DNA of 64,000 nucleotides from Dongshaea marina (GCF_003072645.1 NZ_CP028897.1:2431658-2495657), one strand, 5' to 3'; positions 54,530 through 63,498 are shown, counted from the first letter of the stretch. Numbers and translations: made by a program. The notes: generated by a model not told the origin, from the sequence alone.

Positions 54530-55012
54530 CTATTCTCTTTGCCACTGTTTTGTTCTGAGGATATCTTCGAGGTAAAGATCGATCGTTTCAGACAAGGAGC
54601 AGCCCTCAAGTTCCGCAAGCAGAGACAGGGTGATATATGAAGGGCGTTTGAGAGTGATCTGAACATCATCACGACAACTGGTTTTTCTTGCCCTGGCGAC
54701 CCGCAGGGAGGTTTTTAGTTTTCGCCACTGCTCAGAGTTAAGGTGCTTTTCACACCAGAGCGTCAGCTGCTCCGCCGCCAGGGGCCGCAATCGATTATAT
54801 TCACTACGCCACTGCTCGGATCCCATTTCCAGATCTTTACTCAGAGCCGGCCCCCGAAAAGCCTGCTCTTTGAATAAGGGCGCAAGCTCCTCTTCGAATA
54901 GCCCGCGAGCTCCCCAGAATTTTTCAGCCCGCTCTCCCCTCTGAGTTCTGTCCAGATAGAGCTTGGCCTGAAAATAGTCATCACCGCCGATACGAAATTT
55001 GGGCTTAGCCAT
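54530..55012 (-). CDS. MatP-like ribbon-helix-helix DNA-binding protein
   Basis: This 160-residue protein resembles E. coli MatP in its C-terminal half. LWCEKHLNSEQWRKLKTSLR, then a basic segment VARARKTSCRDD and the ribbon-helix-helix VQITLKRPSYITLSLLAELE followed by SLSETIDLYLED parallel MatP's WIDKHMNPELVNRMKQ, RARRKRHF and the LSETIVQLIED end. The N-terminal part is less alike. MatP binds matS sites and compacts the terminus macrodomain. matP lies next to ycbZ in E. coli, and this gene is in the same neighbourhood. It is bracketed by two 13-bp palindromes. It may be the native MatP in divergent form or a paralogue. Confidence 0.5.
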   Translation of the reverse strand: MAKPKFRIGGDDYFQAKLYLDRTQRGERAEKFWGARGLFEEELAPLFKEQAFRGPALSKDLEMGSEQWRSEYNRLRPLAAEQLTLWCEKHLNSEQWRKLKTSLRVARARKTSCRDDVQITLKRPSYITLSLLAELEGCSLSETIDLYLEDILRTKQWQRE

Positions 55013-55028
55013 CTCTTCCCTTGAATGC

Positions 55029-55041
55029 GTTACATTGTAAC
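55029..55041. promoter_or_regulatory. 13-bp palindrome GTTAC-N3-GTAAC upstream of MatP-like gene
   Basis: GTTACATTGTAAC lies 17-29 bases before the start codon of the minus-strand gene, where an operator would be expected. A second copy sits just after the gene. Confidence 0.5.
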
Positions 55042-55162
55042 CTTTAATATATCAGAATAATCCGGGGTCATATGAGTAGTTTTTTTAGCGCTATCATCTT
55101 TAGTCCTCAGGTATTTTTTGATAGCTTAGCAAGCACAACTTTATGAAAGACCTGAGAACATC

Positions 55163-55570
55163 ATGAGAATATTGCACACCATGCTACGCGTTGGCGATCT
55201 GGACAGATCCATTCATTTCTATACCGAGCTTCTCGGCATGAAGCTGCTTCGAAAAAATGATAATGAATCCTATCGATACACTCTTGCCTTTGTCGGTTAT
55301 GGAGATGAATCATCTGAAGCTGTCCTGGAGCTCACCTATAACTGGGATCAGGACAAGTACGATCTGGGGACGGCCTACGGACACATAGCAATAGAGTCTG
55401 AAGATATTTACCAACAGTGTGAGCAGATCAAGGAGGCCGGAGGCAAGATAACCCGCGAGCCCGGGCCGGTACTTGGCGGCAGCACAGTGATCGCATTTGT
55501 CGAAGATCCCGACGGCTATAAGATTGAGCTCATTGCCAAAAAAGATGCGGCGCAGGGATTGGGTAGCTAG
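55163..55570 (+). CDS. gloA: Lactoylglutathione lyase (glyoxalase I)
   Basis: This 135-residue glyoxalase I has [20 protein letters not shown] with His5, the second strand [20 protein letters not shown] with Glu56-region ligand, [15 protein letters not shown] with His, and [15 protein letters not shown] with the last Glu. These are the metal ligands of the Ni-dependent type. It converts the methylglyoxal-glutathione hemithioacetal to S-lactoylglutathione. Complete. Confidence 0.95.
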   Translation: MRILHTMLRVGDLDRSIHFYTELLGMKLLRKNDNESYRYTLAFVGYGDESSEAVLELTYNWDQDKYDLGTAYGHIAIESEDIYQQCEQIKEAGGKITREPGPVLGGSTVIAFVEDPDGYKIELIAKKDAAQGLGS

Positions 55571-55611
55571 AACCTTTGTCAGATAAGCCCCTCATCATCT
55601 CGATGGATCAA

Positions 55612-55635
55612 AAAAGGCCACAGTGGTGGCCTTTT
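55612..55635. terminator. Bidirectional terminator between gloA and motY
   Basis: AAAAGGCCAC and GTGGCCTTTT form a perfect 10-bp stem around AGTG, with U-tracts on both strands. It serves both convergent genes. Confidence 0.9.
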
Positions 55636-55653
55636 GGATTTAAATTTGCCTGG

Positions 55654-56535
55654 TTAGATCAGGGTATCGGCCTCGATTGAGATCACAACACGACGGTTCT
55701 TCGCCCGATCCAGCACATTATCATTGGGGGCGATGTGATGCTTCTCACCATACCCATGCACCTTGATCTTACTGGCATCCACCCCATTGTTTACAAAAAA
55801 GTTTTTGACCGACTCGGCACGCTTTTTAGAAAGTTTAAGGTTAAGGTGCCGACCGCCGTAGCTGTCACTATAGCCACTGACCAGCATCACCCGAATATTC
55901 GGCGCAGCCTGAAGGTAATCACCGATCATCTGTAGTCGTTGTGCCGAATGTGGAGTGAGCTGGGCGCTATTTTTTCGATAATTGAGCACAGTAAATTGAA
56001 TGTCTTTGAAAGAATAAGGAAGGAGCCTCGACACACAATCTAAAAATGCATTGTACTTAGTGTGAAAGCGCACCGAAGACAGCGAAACTTCGCTCCACTG
56101 CTCCGAGCGATACCAGTCACGGAATACAAACGAGGGATAGAGACCCGAATCCAGCGCTTCAAGCATCTGCCAGGAGGCCTCTCCGGAGACAGAGCCATCG
56201 AACTGCCGGTAGAAATTGATGGTTGCAAAGCGCTCTCCCGGGTCGCCCGGACGCCAACTGGGCGGCGAGGCTCTGAGAAGGGCCGTTTGACTTTGGGGGT
56301 GTTGACGTTTACCGACTAGTTTGAAGGAGAGATTTATCTTTTTGTTCGCCTCGCTGACAAATACCCCCTTGCCCCAGCGCGGGATCGGATGCTCCAGCTG
56401 GCAACGAAGCGCGGTATCTGAACTCAGACGCCATTGCGAATTCTCTATGGGAGCGCTGTACTGACGGTATTGGGCCCCGGCACTACAGGATAACAACACT
56501 CCCGCAGCAAAGGCTGCAACAGGGATCGGTTTCAA
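55654..56535 (-). CDS. motY: Sodium-type flagellar stator T-ring protein MotY
   Basis: This 293-residue MotY has signal peptide PIPVAAFAAGVLLSCSAGA, an N-terminal T-ring domain (RQYSAPIENSQWRLSSDTAL, then CQLEHPIPRWGKGVF) and a C-terminal OmpA-like peptidoglycan-binding domain (VMLVSGYSDSYGGRHLNLKL, KIKVHGYGEKHHIAPNDN, RAKNRRVVISIEA). It holds the polar stator to the wall in Vibrio and Aeromonas-type flagella. The neighbours gloA and rnt match the usual order in those genera. Confidence 0.92.
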   Translation of the reverse strand: MKPIPVAAFAAGVLLSCSAGAQYRQYSAPIENSQWRLSSDTALRCQLEHPIPRWGKGVFVSEANKKINLSFKLVGKRQHPQSQTALLRASPPSWRPGDPGERFATINFYRQFDGSVSGEASWQMLEALDSGLYPSFVFRDWYRSEQWSEVSLSSVRFHTKYNAFLDCVSRLLPYSFKDIQFTVLNYRKNSAQLTPHSAQRLQMIGDYLQAAPNIRVMLVSGYSDSYGGRHLNLKLSKKRAESVKNFFVNNGVDASKIKVHGYGEKHHIAPNDNVLDRAKNRRVVISIEADTLI

Positions 56536-56670
56536 AACGGCTCTCCGGTGACGGACGTATCACACTCTAGATCGGCTGCCATCAATGTAACTTTAGCCTG
56601 AATTGAGGATTTTAGCTTGTCTTCAATTTCTGAGATAATGCTCGCTTCGACAGCCTTTAATGAAGAGTTT

Positions 56671-57321
56671 ATGAATCAGACAATAGAGCCAAGCCATCTC
56701 CTCAAGGAACGCTTTCGTGGTTATTTTCCCGTGGTTATCGATGTTGAAACAGCAGGTTTTAACGCATCGACCGATGCGCTGCTGGAGATCGCCGCGACAA
56801 CGCTGAAGATGGATGAGTCTGGCCGACTGATGATAGATGAAACCGTTCATCATCACGTGGCCCCTTTTGAGGGAGCCAACCTGGAAAAATCAGCCCTTGA
56901 GTTTACCGGTATCGACCCCTATAACCCCCTGCGCGGCGCTGTAACCGAGAAAGAAGCTCTGAGTGGGATCTATAAGGTAGTCAGGAAAAAATTAAAACTT
57001 AGTGGCTGCCATCGGGCGGTGATGGTCGCCCACAATGCATCCTTTGATCATGGCTTTGTGATGGCGGCCTCTCAACGAGCCGGGATAAAACGAAACCCCT
57101 TCCACCCTTTTGCAACCTTTGATACGGCGGCCCTGTCAGGTTTAGCCTTAGGGCAAACCGTGCTGGCGAAAGCATGCCGGACCGCGGCCATCGAGTTTGA
57201 TAATAAAGAGGCGCACTCTGCACTCTATGATACGGAAAAAACCGCCGAGCTCTTTTGCTGGATCGTCAATCGCTGGAAATCTTTGGGGGGCTGGCCCGTC
57301 GTAGCCGACCACCAGGAATAA
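56671..57321 (+). CDS. rnt: Ribonuclease T
   Basis: This 216-residue DEDDh exonuclease has [20 protein letters not shown] with Asp-x-Glu, [20 protein letters not shown] with Asp, and [20 protein letters not shown] with His and Asp, so all four DEDD residues and the His are present. RNase T trims tRNA 3' ends and other RNAs. I use ATG 56671 with GAAGAG upstream, which matches E. coli RNase T length; upstream in-frame starts add residues not found in relatives. Confidence 0.93.
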   Translation: MNQTIEPSHLLKERFRGYFPVVIDVETAGFNASTDALLEIAATTLKMDESGRLMIDETVHHHVAPFEGANLEKSALEFTGIDPYNPLRGAVTEKEALSGIYKVVRKKLKLSGCHRAVMVAHNASFDHGFVMAASQRAGIKRNPFHPFATFDTAALSGLALGQTVLAKACRTAAIEFDNKEAHSALYDTEKTAELFCWIVNRWKSLGGWPVVADHQE

Positions 57322-57334
57322 CCATTCCCCAGAA

Positions 57335-57360
57335 AAAAGCCCTCGATAACGAGGGCTTTT
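57335..57360 (+). terminator. Intrinsic terminator after rnt
   Basis: AAAAGCCCTCG and CGAGGGCTTTT pair around ATAA, an 11-bp perfect stem with a U-tract. Confidence 0.9.
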
Positions 57361-57393
57361 ATTTAGGTTCAGTTAACGTTCCAAATATTGAAT

Positions 57394-57435
57394 CATCAAA
57401 CATCAAACATCAAACATCAAACATCAAACATCAAA
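57394..57435. repeat. Six tandem heptanucleotides
   Basis: CATCAAA is repeated six times in perfect tandem, 34 bp after the rnt terminator and 53 bp before the convergent grxD gene. A seven-base unit is not a multiple of three, so it would slip frame, but it is outside genes. Confidence 0.85.
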
Positions 57436-57487
57436 CATCAACAGAGCCTGGCTCCCTTAACTGGTAGCTGCTAACGGCTCTGGAGCA

Positions 57488-57820
57488 TTAACTCTCCTGA
57501 GGATGCTTCTGAGCAGTTTCGTTGAGCAGGGTCTGCAGCTCACCCTGTTGGAACATCTCAATAATGATGTCACAGCCACCGACCAGCTCCCCTTCAACCC
57601 ATAACTGGGGGAAGGTTGGCCATTCGGCATATTTTGGTAGTTCGGCCCGGATATCAGGATGCTGAAGAATATCAACATAAGCGAAAGGATGGTTACAGGA
57701 CATGATCGCCTGAACGGCCTGGGCAGAGAATCCACAGCTTGGAAACTTGGGCGAACCTTTCATATACAGGATGACAGGGTTTTCGCCGATCTGTTGTTTA
57801 ATCTTTTCGATAGTATCCAT
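57488..57820 (-). CDS. grxD: Monothiol glutaredoxin GrxD
   Basis: This 110-residue Grx4-type protein has the monothiol active site CGFS in KGSPKFPSCGFSAQAVQAIM, the TFPQLWVEGELVGGCDII glutathione-binding cis-Pro and GG region, and the usual C-terminus. It binds a bridging Fe-S cluster with glutathione and takes part in Fe-S delivery. The start at 57820 (MDTIEK) fits relatives; an ATG four residues upstream is possible. Confidence 0.93.
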   Translation of the reverse strand: MDTIEKIKQQIGENPVILYMKGSPKFPSCGFSAQAVQAIMSCNHPFAYVDILQHPDIRAELPKYAEWPTFPQLWVEGELVGGCDIIIEMFQQGELQTLLNETAQKHPQES

Positions 57821-58036
57821 TGATTTCCTCACCGCAGCAGTATCATAGCTTAGGTTGTATAGATTGATTAAAATTGATCCAGATCATTGCCTGAATCGGA
57901 AAAATATTGTAACGCAGTTTGGGTTCTTGATACAATGCCACGGCACGTTAACACGACTCTAATAATCTACAACTGTTTGTTGTCTCAAGAAAGGGATAAA
58001 TCCCTCTTTTGAGCGATTCGTACATGGAGAATAGTA

Positions 58037-58618
58037 ATGGCGTTTGAACTTCCTGCACTGCCTTATGAAAAAACCGCTCTGGAACCACATATCTCGGCAG
58101 AAACCCTTGAATATCATCACGGTAAGCATCACAACACCTATGTGGTTAAACTCAACGGCCTGATCGAAGGCACCGAGTTTGCGGCTAAGTCTCTGGAAGA
58201 GATCGTAAAAAGCTCCAGCGGTGGCATCTTTAACAATGCCGCTCAAGTCTGGAATCACACCTTTTACTGGAACTGCCTGGCACCGAATGCTGGTGGTGAG
58301 CCTACAGGCGCCGTTGCTGATGCGATCGCGACTGCTTTTGGTTCTTTTGCAGACTTCAAGGCCAAGTTCACTGACTCCGCTGTCAATAACTTCGGCTCCG
58401 GCTGGACCTGGCTGGTGAAAAAAGCCGACGGTTCACTGGCGATCGTCAATACCAGCAATGCGGCAACCCCGCTAACCGATGGTGACACCCCACTGCTGAC
58501 CGTCGATGTCTGGGAGCACGCCTACTACATCGATTATCGTAATGTTCGCCCGAACTACATGGATGGCTTCTGGGCGCTGGTCAACTGGGATTTCGTTGCG
58601 AAAAACCTGGCTGGCTAA
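58037..58618 (+). CDS. sodB: Iron superoxide dismutase
   Basis: This 193-residue Fe-type SOD has [38 protein letters not shown] with ligand His, the [15 protein letters not shown] His, and [20 protein letters not shown] with Asp and His. The Gln in [10 protein letters not shown] places it in the Fe subclass. It converts superoxide to peroxide and oxygen in the cytoplasm. Single gene with own terminator. Confidence 0.95.
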   Translation: MAFELPALPYEKTALEPHISAETLEYHHGKHHNTYVVKLNGLIEGTEFAAKSLEEIVKSSSGGIFNNAAQVWNHTFYWNCLAPNAGGEPTGAVADAIATAFGSFADFKAKFTDSAVNNFGSGWTWLVKKADGSLAIVNTSNAATPLTDGDTPLLTVDVWEHAYYIDYRNVRPNYMDGFWALVNWDFVAKNLAG

Positions 58619-58642
58619 CCTCTGAATCTTTTGCGAGATACC

Positions 58643-58673
58643 AAAACACCTTCCCAATGGAAGGTGTTTTTTT
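58643..58673 (+). terminator. Intrinsic terminator after sodB
   Basis: AAAACACCTT and AAGGTGTTTT pair across CCCAATGG and end in a run of T. Confidence 0.9.
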
Positions 58674-58806
58674 ATATGCCCAGAATAAGATTTTGTTAAC
58701 TATTTCTGACATAGAGAACTCTTGTTTGAGCTTAACGCGCTCGGGGGATAAAAAAGGAGGTCGTGTTTCACATCTGTTGTTGATGTCTGATTTCACGTCT
58801 CACCAA

Positions 58807-58836
58807 CAGGGTGTGTATCCGTCCATGGAACCCCTG
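58807..58836. repeat. 30-bp dispersed repeat, copy 2
   Basis: 29 of 30 bases equal positions 601-630. It lies just after the end of the MATE gene. It encodes nothing recognisable. Its nature is unknown. Confidence 0.6.
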
Positions 58837-58843
58837 TGACCAG

Positions 58844-60241
58844 TTAGCTCGTTATCTCTGATATCATCGGTTTCGAAGAGCTACCTGAGCCTGACAAGCG
58901 ATGCCAACAACGCACCACTAACAGTAGCGTTGCGATGACAAATCCAAGCGCAAAGCCGATGCGTAACCCAACCGGGCCCTCATGGAGTCTGAAGGCAACC
59001 AGGTAGGCCATCGGCAGCGAAAAGCCCCACAGGCAGAACACCCCAATCCACATCGGAGCCTTGGAGTCATGCAGTCCCCGAAGCGCACCGGATAACAGGT
59101 TGCGCATGCCATCGATCAGCATGGCCACAGCCGCGACGGCAAATAACAGAACTGCCAGCGAGACTACGGCGGCGTTGCCCGGCTGGTGAACATCGATATA
59201 GATACCGATAAACAGATGCGGCTCATAGAGAAACAGTGCGATCACTATGGCAAAAAAACTCAGCAGCAGGATAAACCCAGCCTTGATGTAGTTTCGGATC
59301 AGCGGGTAATCTCCAGCGCCATAGGCTTCACTGATCACAACAGAGATCGCCTGAGACAGTCCAAGGGTGATCATCACCGCCAGCATGGTGTATTGGGAAA
59401 CGATCTGGGTGGCAGCCAGGGCAGTGACCCCGAACAACCCCATCATGTAGGTTGAGACCGTCATCGCCCCCAGCTCGCCGCCAAACTGGATCCCGATAGG
59501 CAGTCCAATCACCAACAGTTTTTTACAATGCTCCCAGCTCGGGGCAAAGGGAGCCTTGAAGATCCCAAAGCCGCGCATCGAAGGTGAGTAGTGGATATAG
59601 AGCAACATGATGATGCAGTAAAGGATCTGCACCACCAGGGTTGCTGCAGAGATCCCGGCCAGCTTCATCGGCTCCCCTCCTCCGTAGCCCAGAATCAAAG
59701 GATAAAAGAGGATGATGATCAGTGGCAGGCGAACTGCAGATGCGATCAGGGTAATTTGTGGTCTGCCAATTCCGATAAAAAACTGTGAGATCACCAGGCC
59801 AAACAGAGTCGGAATTAAAGATAGTGCTGCATAATGAAGATAACCACGGGCCCTATCGATCAGAACCTGTGATTGACCAAAGAGCTGGAGGATCGTGTCG
59901 CCATGGTAGATCAACAGGGCGCAGGGAATTCCCAGCCCCAGTGCGACCCAAAAGCCATTTTTGACCCAGGTTCCAACCTGGTCATTACTATGCTTCTGCC
60001 CCCTGCTATGTCCCACCAGGATCCCGACAGAATATAGCGTGGTGCTGGAAACCGTCATGATGGTAATGAAGGTTGCAACCCCCAGCGAGCCTGCTGCGAG
60101 TTCCACTTTACCATAGCGGGCAACCAGCAACATTCCAACAAAGTTAGCCGCCATGTTAAGCAGTGCCATACCTATGATAGGCAATGCAAAACGGCCCAGT
60201 TTACCTGTGCTGGCCATTAAGTTGTGGTTATCAGCCGCCAT
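58844..60241 (-). CDS. MATE-family multidrug efflux transporter
   Basis: This 465-residue MATE protein has about 12 transmembrane helices. Typical parts include LGRFALPIIGMALLNMAANF, FVGMLLVARYGKVELAAGSL and VIGLPIGIQFGGELGAMTVS. It exports toxic cations or other compounds using a Na+ or H+ gradient. I start at 60241 (MAADNHN), giving an 11-bp overlap with the PadR-type regulator upstream, i.e. an operon with its likely repressor. A longer start at 60265 is possible. Confidence 0.85.
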   Translation of the reverse strand: MAADNHNLMASTGKLGRFALPIIGMALLNMAANFVGMLLVARYGKVELAAGSLGVATFITIMTVSSTTLYSVGILVGHSRGQKHSNDQVGTWVKNGFWVALGLGIPCALLIYHGDTILQLFGQSQVLIDRARGYLHYAALSLIPTLFGLVISQFFIGIGRPQITLIASAVRLPLIIILFYPLILGYGGGEPMKLAGISAATLVVQILYCIIMLLYIHYSPSMRGFGIFKAPFAPSWEHCKKLLVIGLPIGIQFGGELGAMTVSTYMMGLFGVTALAATQIVSQYTMLAVMITLGLSQAISVVISEAYGAGDYPLIRNYIKAGFILLLSFFAIVIALFLYEPHLFIGIYIDVHQPGNAAVVSLAVLLFAVAAVAMLIDGMRNLLSGALRGLHDSKAPMWIGVFCLWGFSLPMAYLVAFRLHEGPVGLRIGFALGFVIATLLLVVRCWHRLSGSGSSSKPMISEITS

Positions 60242-60773
60242 TGAGCAACTCCAGAGCTTCGTCAATCCATTTGAGTTGGGCCTGGGTAAAATGGACCCCG
60301 GCCTTGAGAGTGAGATAGCGGCTTAGCCGTTCGCCTTTAAGCTCGCTCGCTTCAAGCTCTTGTTGACAACGTCGCTGAGTGCGAAGCCGTTGCTGCACCC
60401 GCAGCCGAAATACCTGAAGATGTTCTACTGTGACACTGGGATCGACATTAAAACCAAAGAAGACTTTGAGCATCAGCTCATTTCTGGGATTAAAAATAAC
60501 CGGCTCCTCCAGCAACCATTCATGTAGCTGCTCACGGCCCGCGTCAGTGATCTGATATATTTTTTTGAGCCTGGAGCCCTGGGTTTTACGCTCCTCGCAA
60601 CTCACCATTCCTTCACTGAGAAGCCGCTTAAGCTCTGGATAGATAGAGCTATCACTCTCATGCCAGAAATACTCTGTGGTGTTTTCCATGGTTTTCTTGA
60701 TGTCATAACCGCTGGCGGCTCCCCGGCTGAGAGTTCCCAGGATTGCGTAGCGAGTGCGTTTCTCTTTTGCCAT
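60231..60773 (-). CDS. PadR-family transcriptional regulator
   Basis: This 180-residue PadR protein has a winged HTH at residues 5-80 (RYAILGTLSRGAASGYDIKK, then SIYPELKRLLSEGMVSCEER and GSRLKKIYQITDAGREQLHE) and a C-terminal dimerising helical domain (subfamily Vir_act_alpha_C) with LQVFRLRVQQRLRTQRRC. It overlaps the MATE gene, so it likely represses that transporter until a ligand binds. Confidence 0.9.
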   Translation of the reverse strand: MAKEKRTRYAILGTLSRGAASGYDIKKTMENTTEYFWHESDSSIYPELKRLLSEGMVSCEERKTQGSRLKKIYQITDAGREQLHEWLLEEPVIFNPRNELMLKVFFGFNVDPSVTVEHLQVFRLRVQQRLRTQRRCQQELEASELKGERLSRYLTLKAGVHFTQAQLKWIDEALELLNGG

Positions 60774-60800
60774 GCTGAGGGTCTGTGGATGATAGATAAG

Positions 60801-60828
60801 ACATCATAAACATATATCATAATGATGT
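60801..60828. promoter_or_regulatory. Candidate PadR operator
   Basis: ACATCAT and ATGATGT form a 7-bp inverted repeat across 14 bases directly upstream of padR, in AT-rich promoter-like sequence. PadR operators contain ATGT/ACAT pairs, so the site is plausible. Confidence 0.4.
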
Positions 60829-61104
60829 ATATAGATGATAGTAAGATGGGATCAGGTTGGATAATCATCGAGAGAGGTAATTTTTGGCGGATCTTAGTTA
60901 CGGGCTATCCTGCTCTGGGAGAGGTGGCTTCCGTTCTGTTGAGCGAGAGGTATGGATACTATGAGATCAGGGATGATAGTCGATGCGTTGAATCTTAATG
61001 GGTAGGTCCACCCGGTGCCCACACTCACTTCTGGCAAGAGCTCCGGCATGTAATTCGCTATTTAATACACAATCTCAATCAATATTTACGTGAGCAGTGC
61101 CGAC
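60829..61104. other. Intergenic stretch upstream of padR
   Basis: Divergence side of the padR promoter; no further gene is recognised. Confidence 0.3.
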
Positions 61105-61893
61105 TTAACGACGAGGTGAATCCGCTGCCTTCTCCCCCGGGTCTTCGGTAAAGCCGAAGCGCTGGAGGATCTTTTCGTAGCTGCCATCGCGGATCATCAT
61201 GCCCAGGCCCCGGTTAAAGTCATCAATAAACTGCTCTGAGCGTGGTAGATCTTTTCCAGCCATAAGATAAAGGGGCTTGCGCCCGAGCAGAGGCTTGATG
61301 AATATGAACTTCTGATCGATGGCTTGACGCATCCGGTTTCTCTCATAGTTAAACACCCCATGGGCCATCACCACCATATCCACACGCTTCTTGAAAAGCT
61401 TCCTGACATTGAGGATCTGGTTGGTAGCCTCCTCTTTATGAAGAAATGTGGCTTTGTCGAACGCTTCACTGTTTGCCCAGCCCCGGCTAACGCCTATGGT
61501 GTAGGGCTTTAGATCTTCCAGACTACGAAAATGGGTGACCCCCAGAGATTTGAGGGCGATCAGACCCACTTTTATCTCATAAAAGGGATGGCTATAAATA
61601 AAACGTTTTGCTCGCTCTTCGCTATAATATGCGCCCATGACTACATCCGATGTTCCGATCTCTCCCTCCTGCATAGCTCTCTTCCATGGAATAAAGCGGA
61701 TGCTGGTCTTATGGCCCACCCTTGAGTAAGCTTCTCGAACTAAGGCTGTGATCACTCCATCCTCATCCAGCTCTTCGCTATAATAGGGGGCCCAGTTGGT
61801 GGTCACCATGGAGATGGTTCTGGCCTCACACAAGCCGGATATCAGCACTGCAGAGAGTAGCAAGCAGTTCAGCTTAGGGTGAAACAAATCCAT
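61105..61893 (-). CDS. Family-3 periplasmic solute-binding protein, tandem paralogue 3
   Basis: This 262-residue protein has a signal peptide ending near LCEARTISMV, the family-3 lobe 1 (TTNWAPYYSEELDEDGVITA, LVREAYSRVGHKTSIRFIPW) and lobe 2 with ERAKRFIYSHPFYEIKVGLI and NQILNVRKLFKKRVDMVVMA. Last gene of a three-gene operon (gap 39 bp). The W-A-P-Y motif is the first-strand signature. Two paralogues share most of the sequence. No permease is linked. Confidence 0.85.
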   Translation of the reverse strand: MDLFHPKLNCLLLSAVLISGLCEARTISMVTTNWAPYYSEELDEDGVITALVREAYSRVGHKTSIRFIPWKRAMQEGEIGTSDVVMGAYYSEERAKRFIYSHPFYEIKVGLIALKSLGVTHFRSLEDLKPYTIGVSRGWANSEAFDKATFLHKEEATNQILNVRKLFKKRVDMVVMAHGVFNYERNRMRQAIDQKFIFIKPLLGRKPLYLMAGKDLPRSEQFIDDFNRGLGMMIRDGSYEKILQRFGFTEDPGEKAADSPRR

Positions 61894-61932
61894 ACAGGGC
61901 TCCTTTTCATAGCTTATTGGTCACATCTCTTT

Positions 61933-62691
61933 TCATTGCTTTACCGCAAAGCCAAAACGCTCCAGGATCTTCTGATAACGACCATCTTTGATGATTCTCT
62001 TCAAACCCAGGTTAAAATCATCGATCAACTCTTGTGAATGATTAAGACGCCGGGATGACATCATAAATAGCTGTTTTTTATCCAGGAGAGGCTGAATAAA
62101 AACGGTCGGCTGCTTAAATTTTTTAGCCATCCGGTTTCTCTCATAGTTAAACACCCCATGGGCCATCACCACCATATCGACTCTTTTTCTAAAAAGCTTC
62201 CTGACATTGAGGATCTGGTTAGTGGCCTCCTCTTTTTTGAGATACCGGGCATCATCAAAAGACTCACTGTTGGCCCAGCCCCGCCCGATACCTATAGTAT
62301 AGGGCTTGAGATCTTCGAGGTTTTCATAGTGTGTAACTCCCAGCGACTTAAGAGCAATTAGCCCCAGCCTGATCTCGTAAAAGGGCTCACTGTAGATAAA
62401 CCTTGTGGCACGCTCGGCGGTATAGTAAGCACCCATCAGGAGATCTGCCCGCCCCATTTCTGCCTCCTGCAGAGCACGCATCCAGGGAACGAAGCGAAAT
62501 CTGGCCTGATGTCCGCTGACCTCAAGTGCCGTCCTCACCAATTCGGAAATGACACCGTCATTCGCCAGCTCACTGCCATAATAGGGGGCCCAATCCGAAG
62601 ACACGATCTGCAACTCTCTGGCGGAGCTATCATGGATGCTCCATGTTCCCAGCATTAGGCAGAATAATAAATTAAGAGCACTTTTTTTCAT
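61933..62691 (-). CDS. Family-3 periplasmic solute-binding protein, tandem paralogue 2
   Basis: This 252-residue protein has signal peptide KKSALNLLFCLMLGTWSIHD and lobe 1 LQIVSSDWAPYYGSELANDG, VISELVRTALEVSGHQARFR; lobe 2 has ERATRFIYSEPFYEIRLGLI and the shared NQILNVRKLFRKRVDMVVMA segment. Middle gene of the operon: 18 bp downstream of paralogue 1. Close relative of its two neighbours. Function unknown. Confidence 0.85.
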   Translation of the reverse strand: MKKSALNLLFCLMLGTWSIHDSSARELQIVSSDWAPYYGSELANDGVISELVRTALEVSGHQARFRFVPWMRALQEAEMGRADLLMGAYYTAERATRFIYSEPFYEIRLGLIALKSLGVTHYENLEDLKPYTIGIGRGWANSESFDDARYLKKEEATNQILNVRKLFRKRVDMVVMAHGVFNYERNRMAKKFKQPTVFIQPLLDKKQLFMMSSRRLNHSQELIDDFNLGLKRIIKDGRYQKILERFGFAVKQ

Positions 62692-62709
62692 TTTATAGTC
62701 CCGGCTTGA

Positions 62710-63498
62710 CTAACGTTTGCGCCCTTCGCTTTCAACTAACTTGGAGGTGAAGCCAAAACGTTCCAGGATCTTCTGATAGCTACCATCGCGCATCATCTGG
62801 CCTAACCCCTTGTTAAAGTCATCAATCAGCTGCTGAGATTGAGGGTTACTCTTTGAAGCGATCAGATAAAGCGGCTTTCGATCCAGTAGTGGCTCGACGA
62901 ACACTGTAGGCTCGATCATCTTTTTGGGCATCTTGCTTTTCTCGTAATTAAATACCCCGTGAGACATCACAATCATATCGACCCTATGTTTAAACAGCTT
63001 TCGCACGTTGAGGATCTGATTAGAAGCGACCTCTTTTTGTAAATAAGCAGCACGATCAAAGAGCTCGCTGTTTGCAAACCCTCTGTTGACCCCAATGGTA
63101 TACTTCGTAAGATCTTCAAGTTTACGGTAATGGGTGACTCCCAAAGACCTCAGTGCGATTAATCCGACTTTAATCTCATAAAAGGGATGACTGTAGATAA
63201 AGATCTTATCGCGCTCCCGTGTATAGTAGGCACCCATCAAAATATCTGAGACCCCGGCTTCAGCCTCTTTAACCGCACGCTTCCAGGGAACATAACGGAC
63301 CTCAGATTTTCGACCGGATTTCTCGAAAGCTGTTTTTACCAAGACAGTGATCACTCCCCCTTCATCGAGTTCAGAGCCAAAGTAGGGAGCCCAGTCCGTG
63401 GTCACCATGCTGACGGTTTTTACCGGGGAGGTGAAAGCGCTGAAGGTAAAAAGGCAAAATATCAATGCCAAGACCCAAGACATCCTGTGGCAATCCAT
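62710..63498 (-). CDS. Family-3 periplasmic solute-binding protein, tandem paralogue 1
   Basis: This 262-residue protein is first in the minus-strand operon. Signal peptide SWVLALIFCLFTFSAFTSPV, then KTVSMVTTDWAPYFGSELDE, GGVITVLVKTAFEKSGRKSE, and the shared NQILNVRKLFKHRVDMIVMS and HGVFNYEKSKMPKK. Start at 63498 or at the ATG at 63483; the latter fits a shorter signal peptide. No transport partners. Confidence 0.85.
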   Translation of the reverse strand: MDCHRMSWVLALIFCLFTFSAFTSPVKTVSMVTTDWAPYFGSELDEGGVITVLVKTAFEKSGRKSEVRYVPWKRAVKEAEAGVSDILMGAYYTRERDKIFIYSHPFYEIKVGLIALRSLGVTHYRKLEDLTKYTIGVNRGFANSELFDRAAYLQKEVASNQILNVRKLFKHRVDMIVMSHGVFNYEKSKMPKKMIEPTVFVEPLLDRKPLYLIASKSNPQSQQLIDDFNKGLGQMMRDGSYQKILERFGFTSKLVESEGRKR

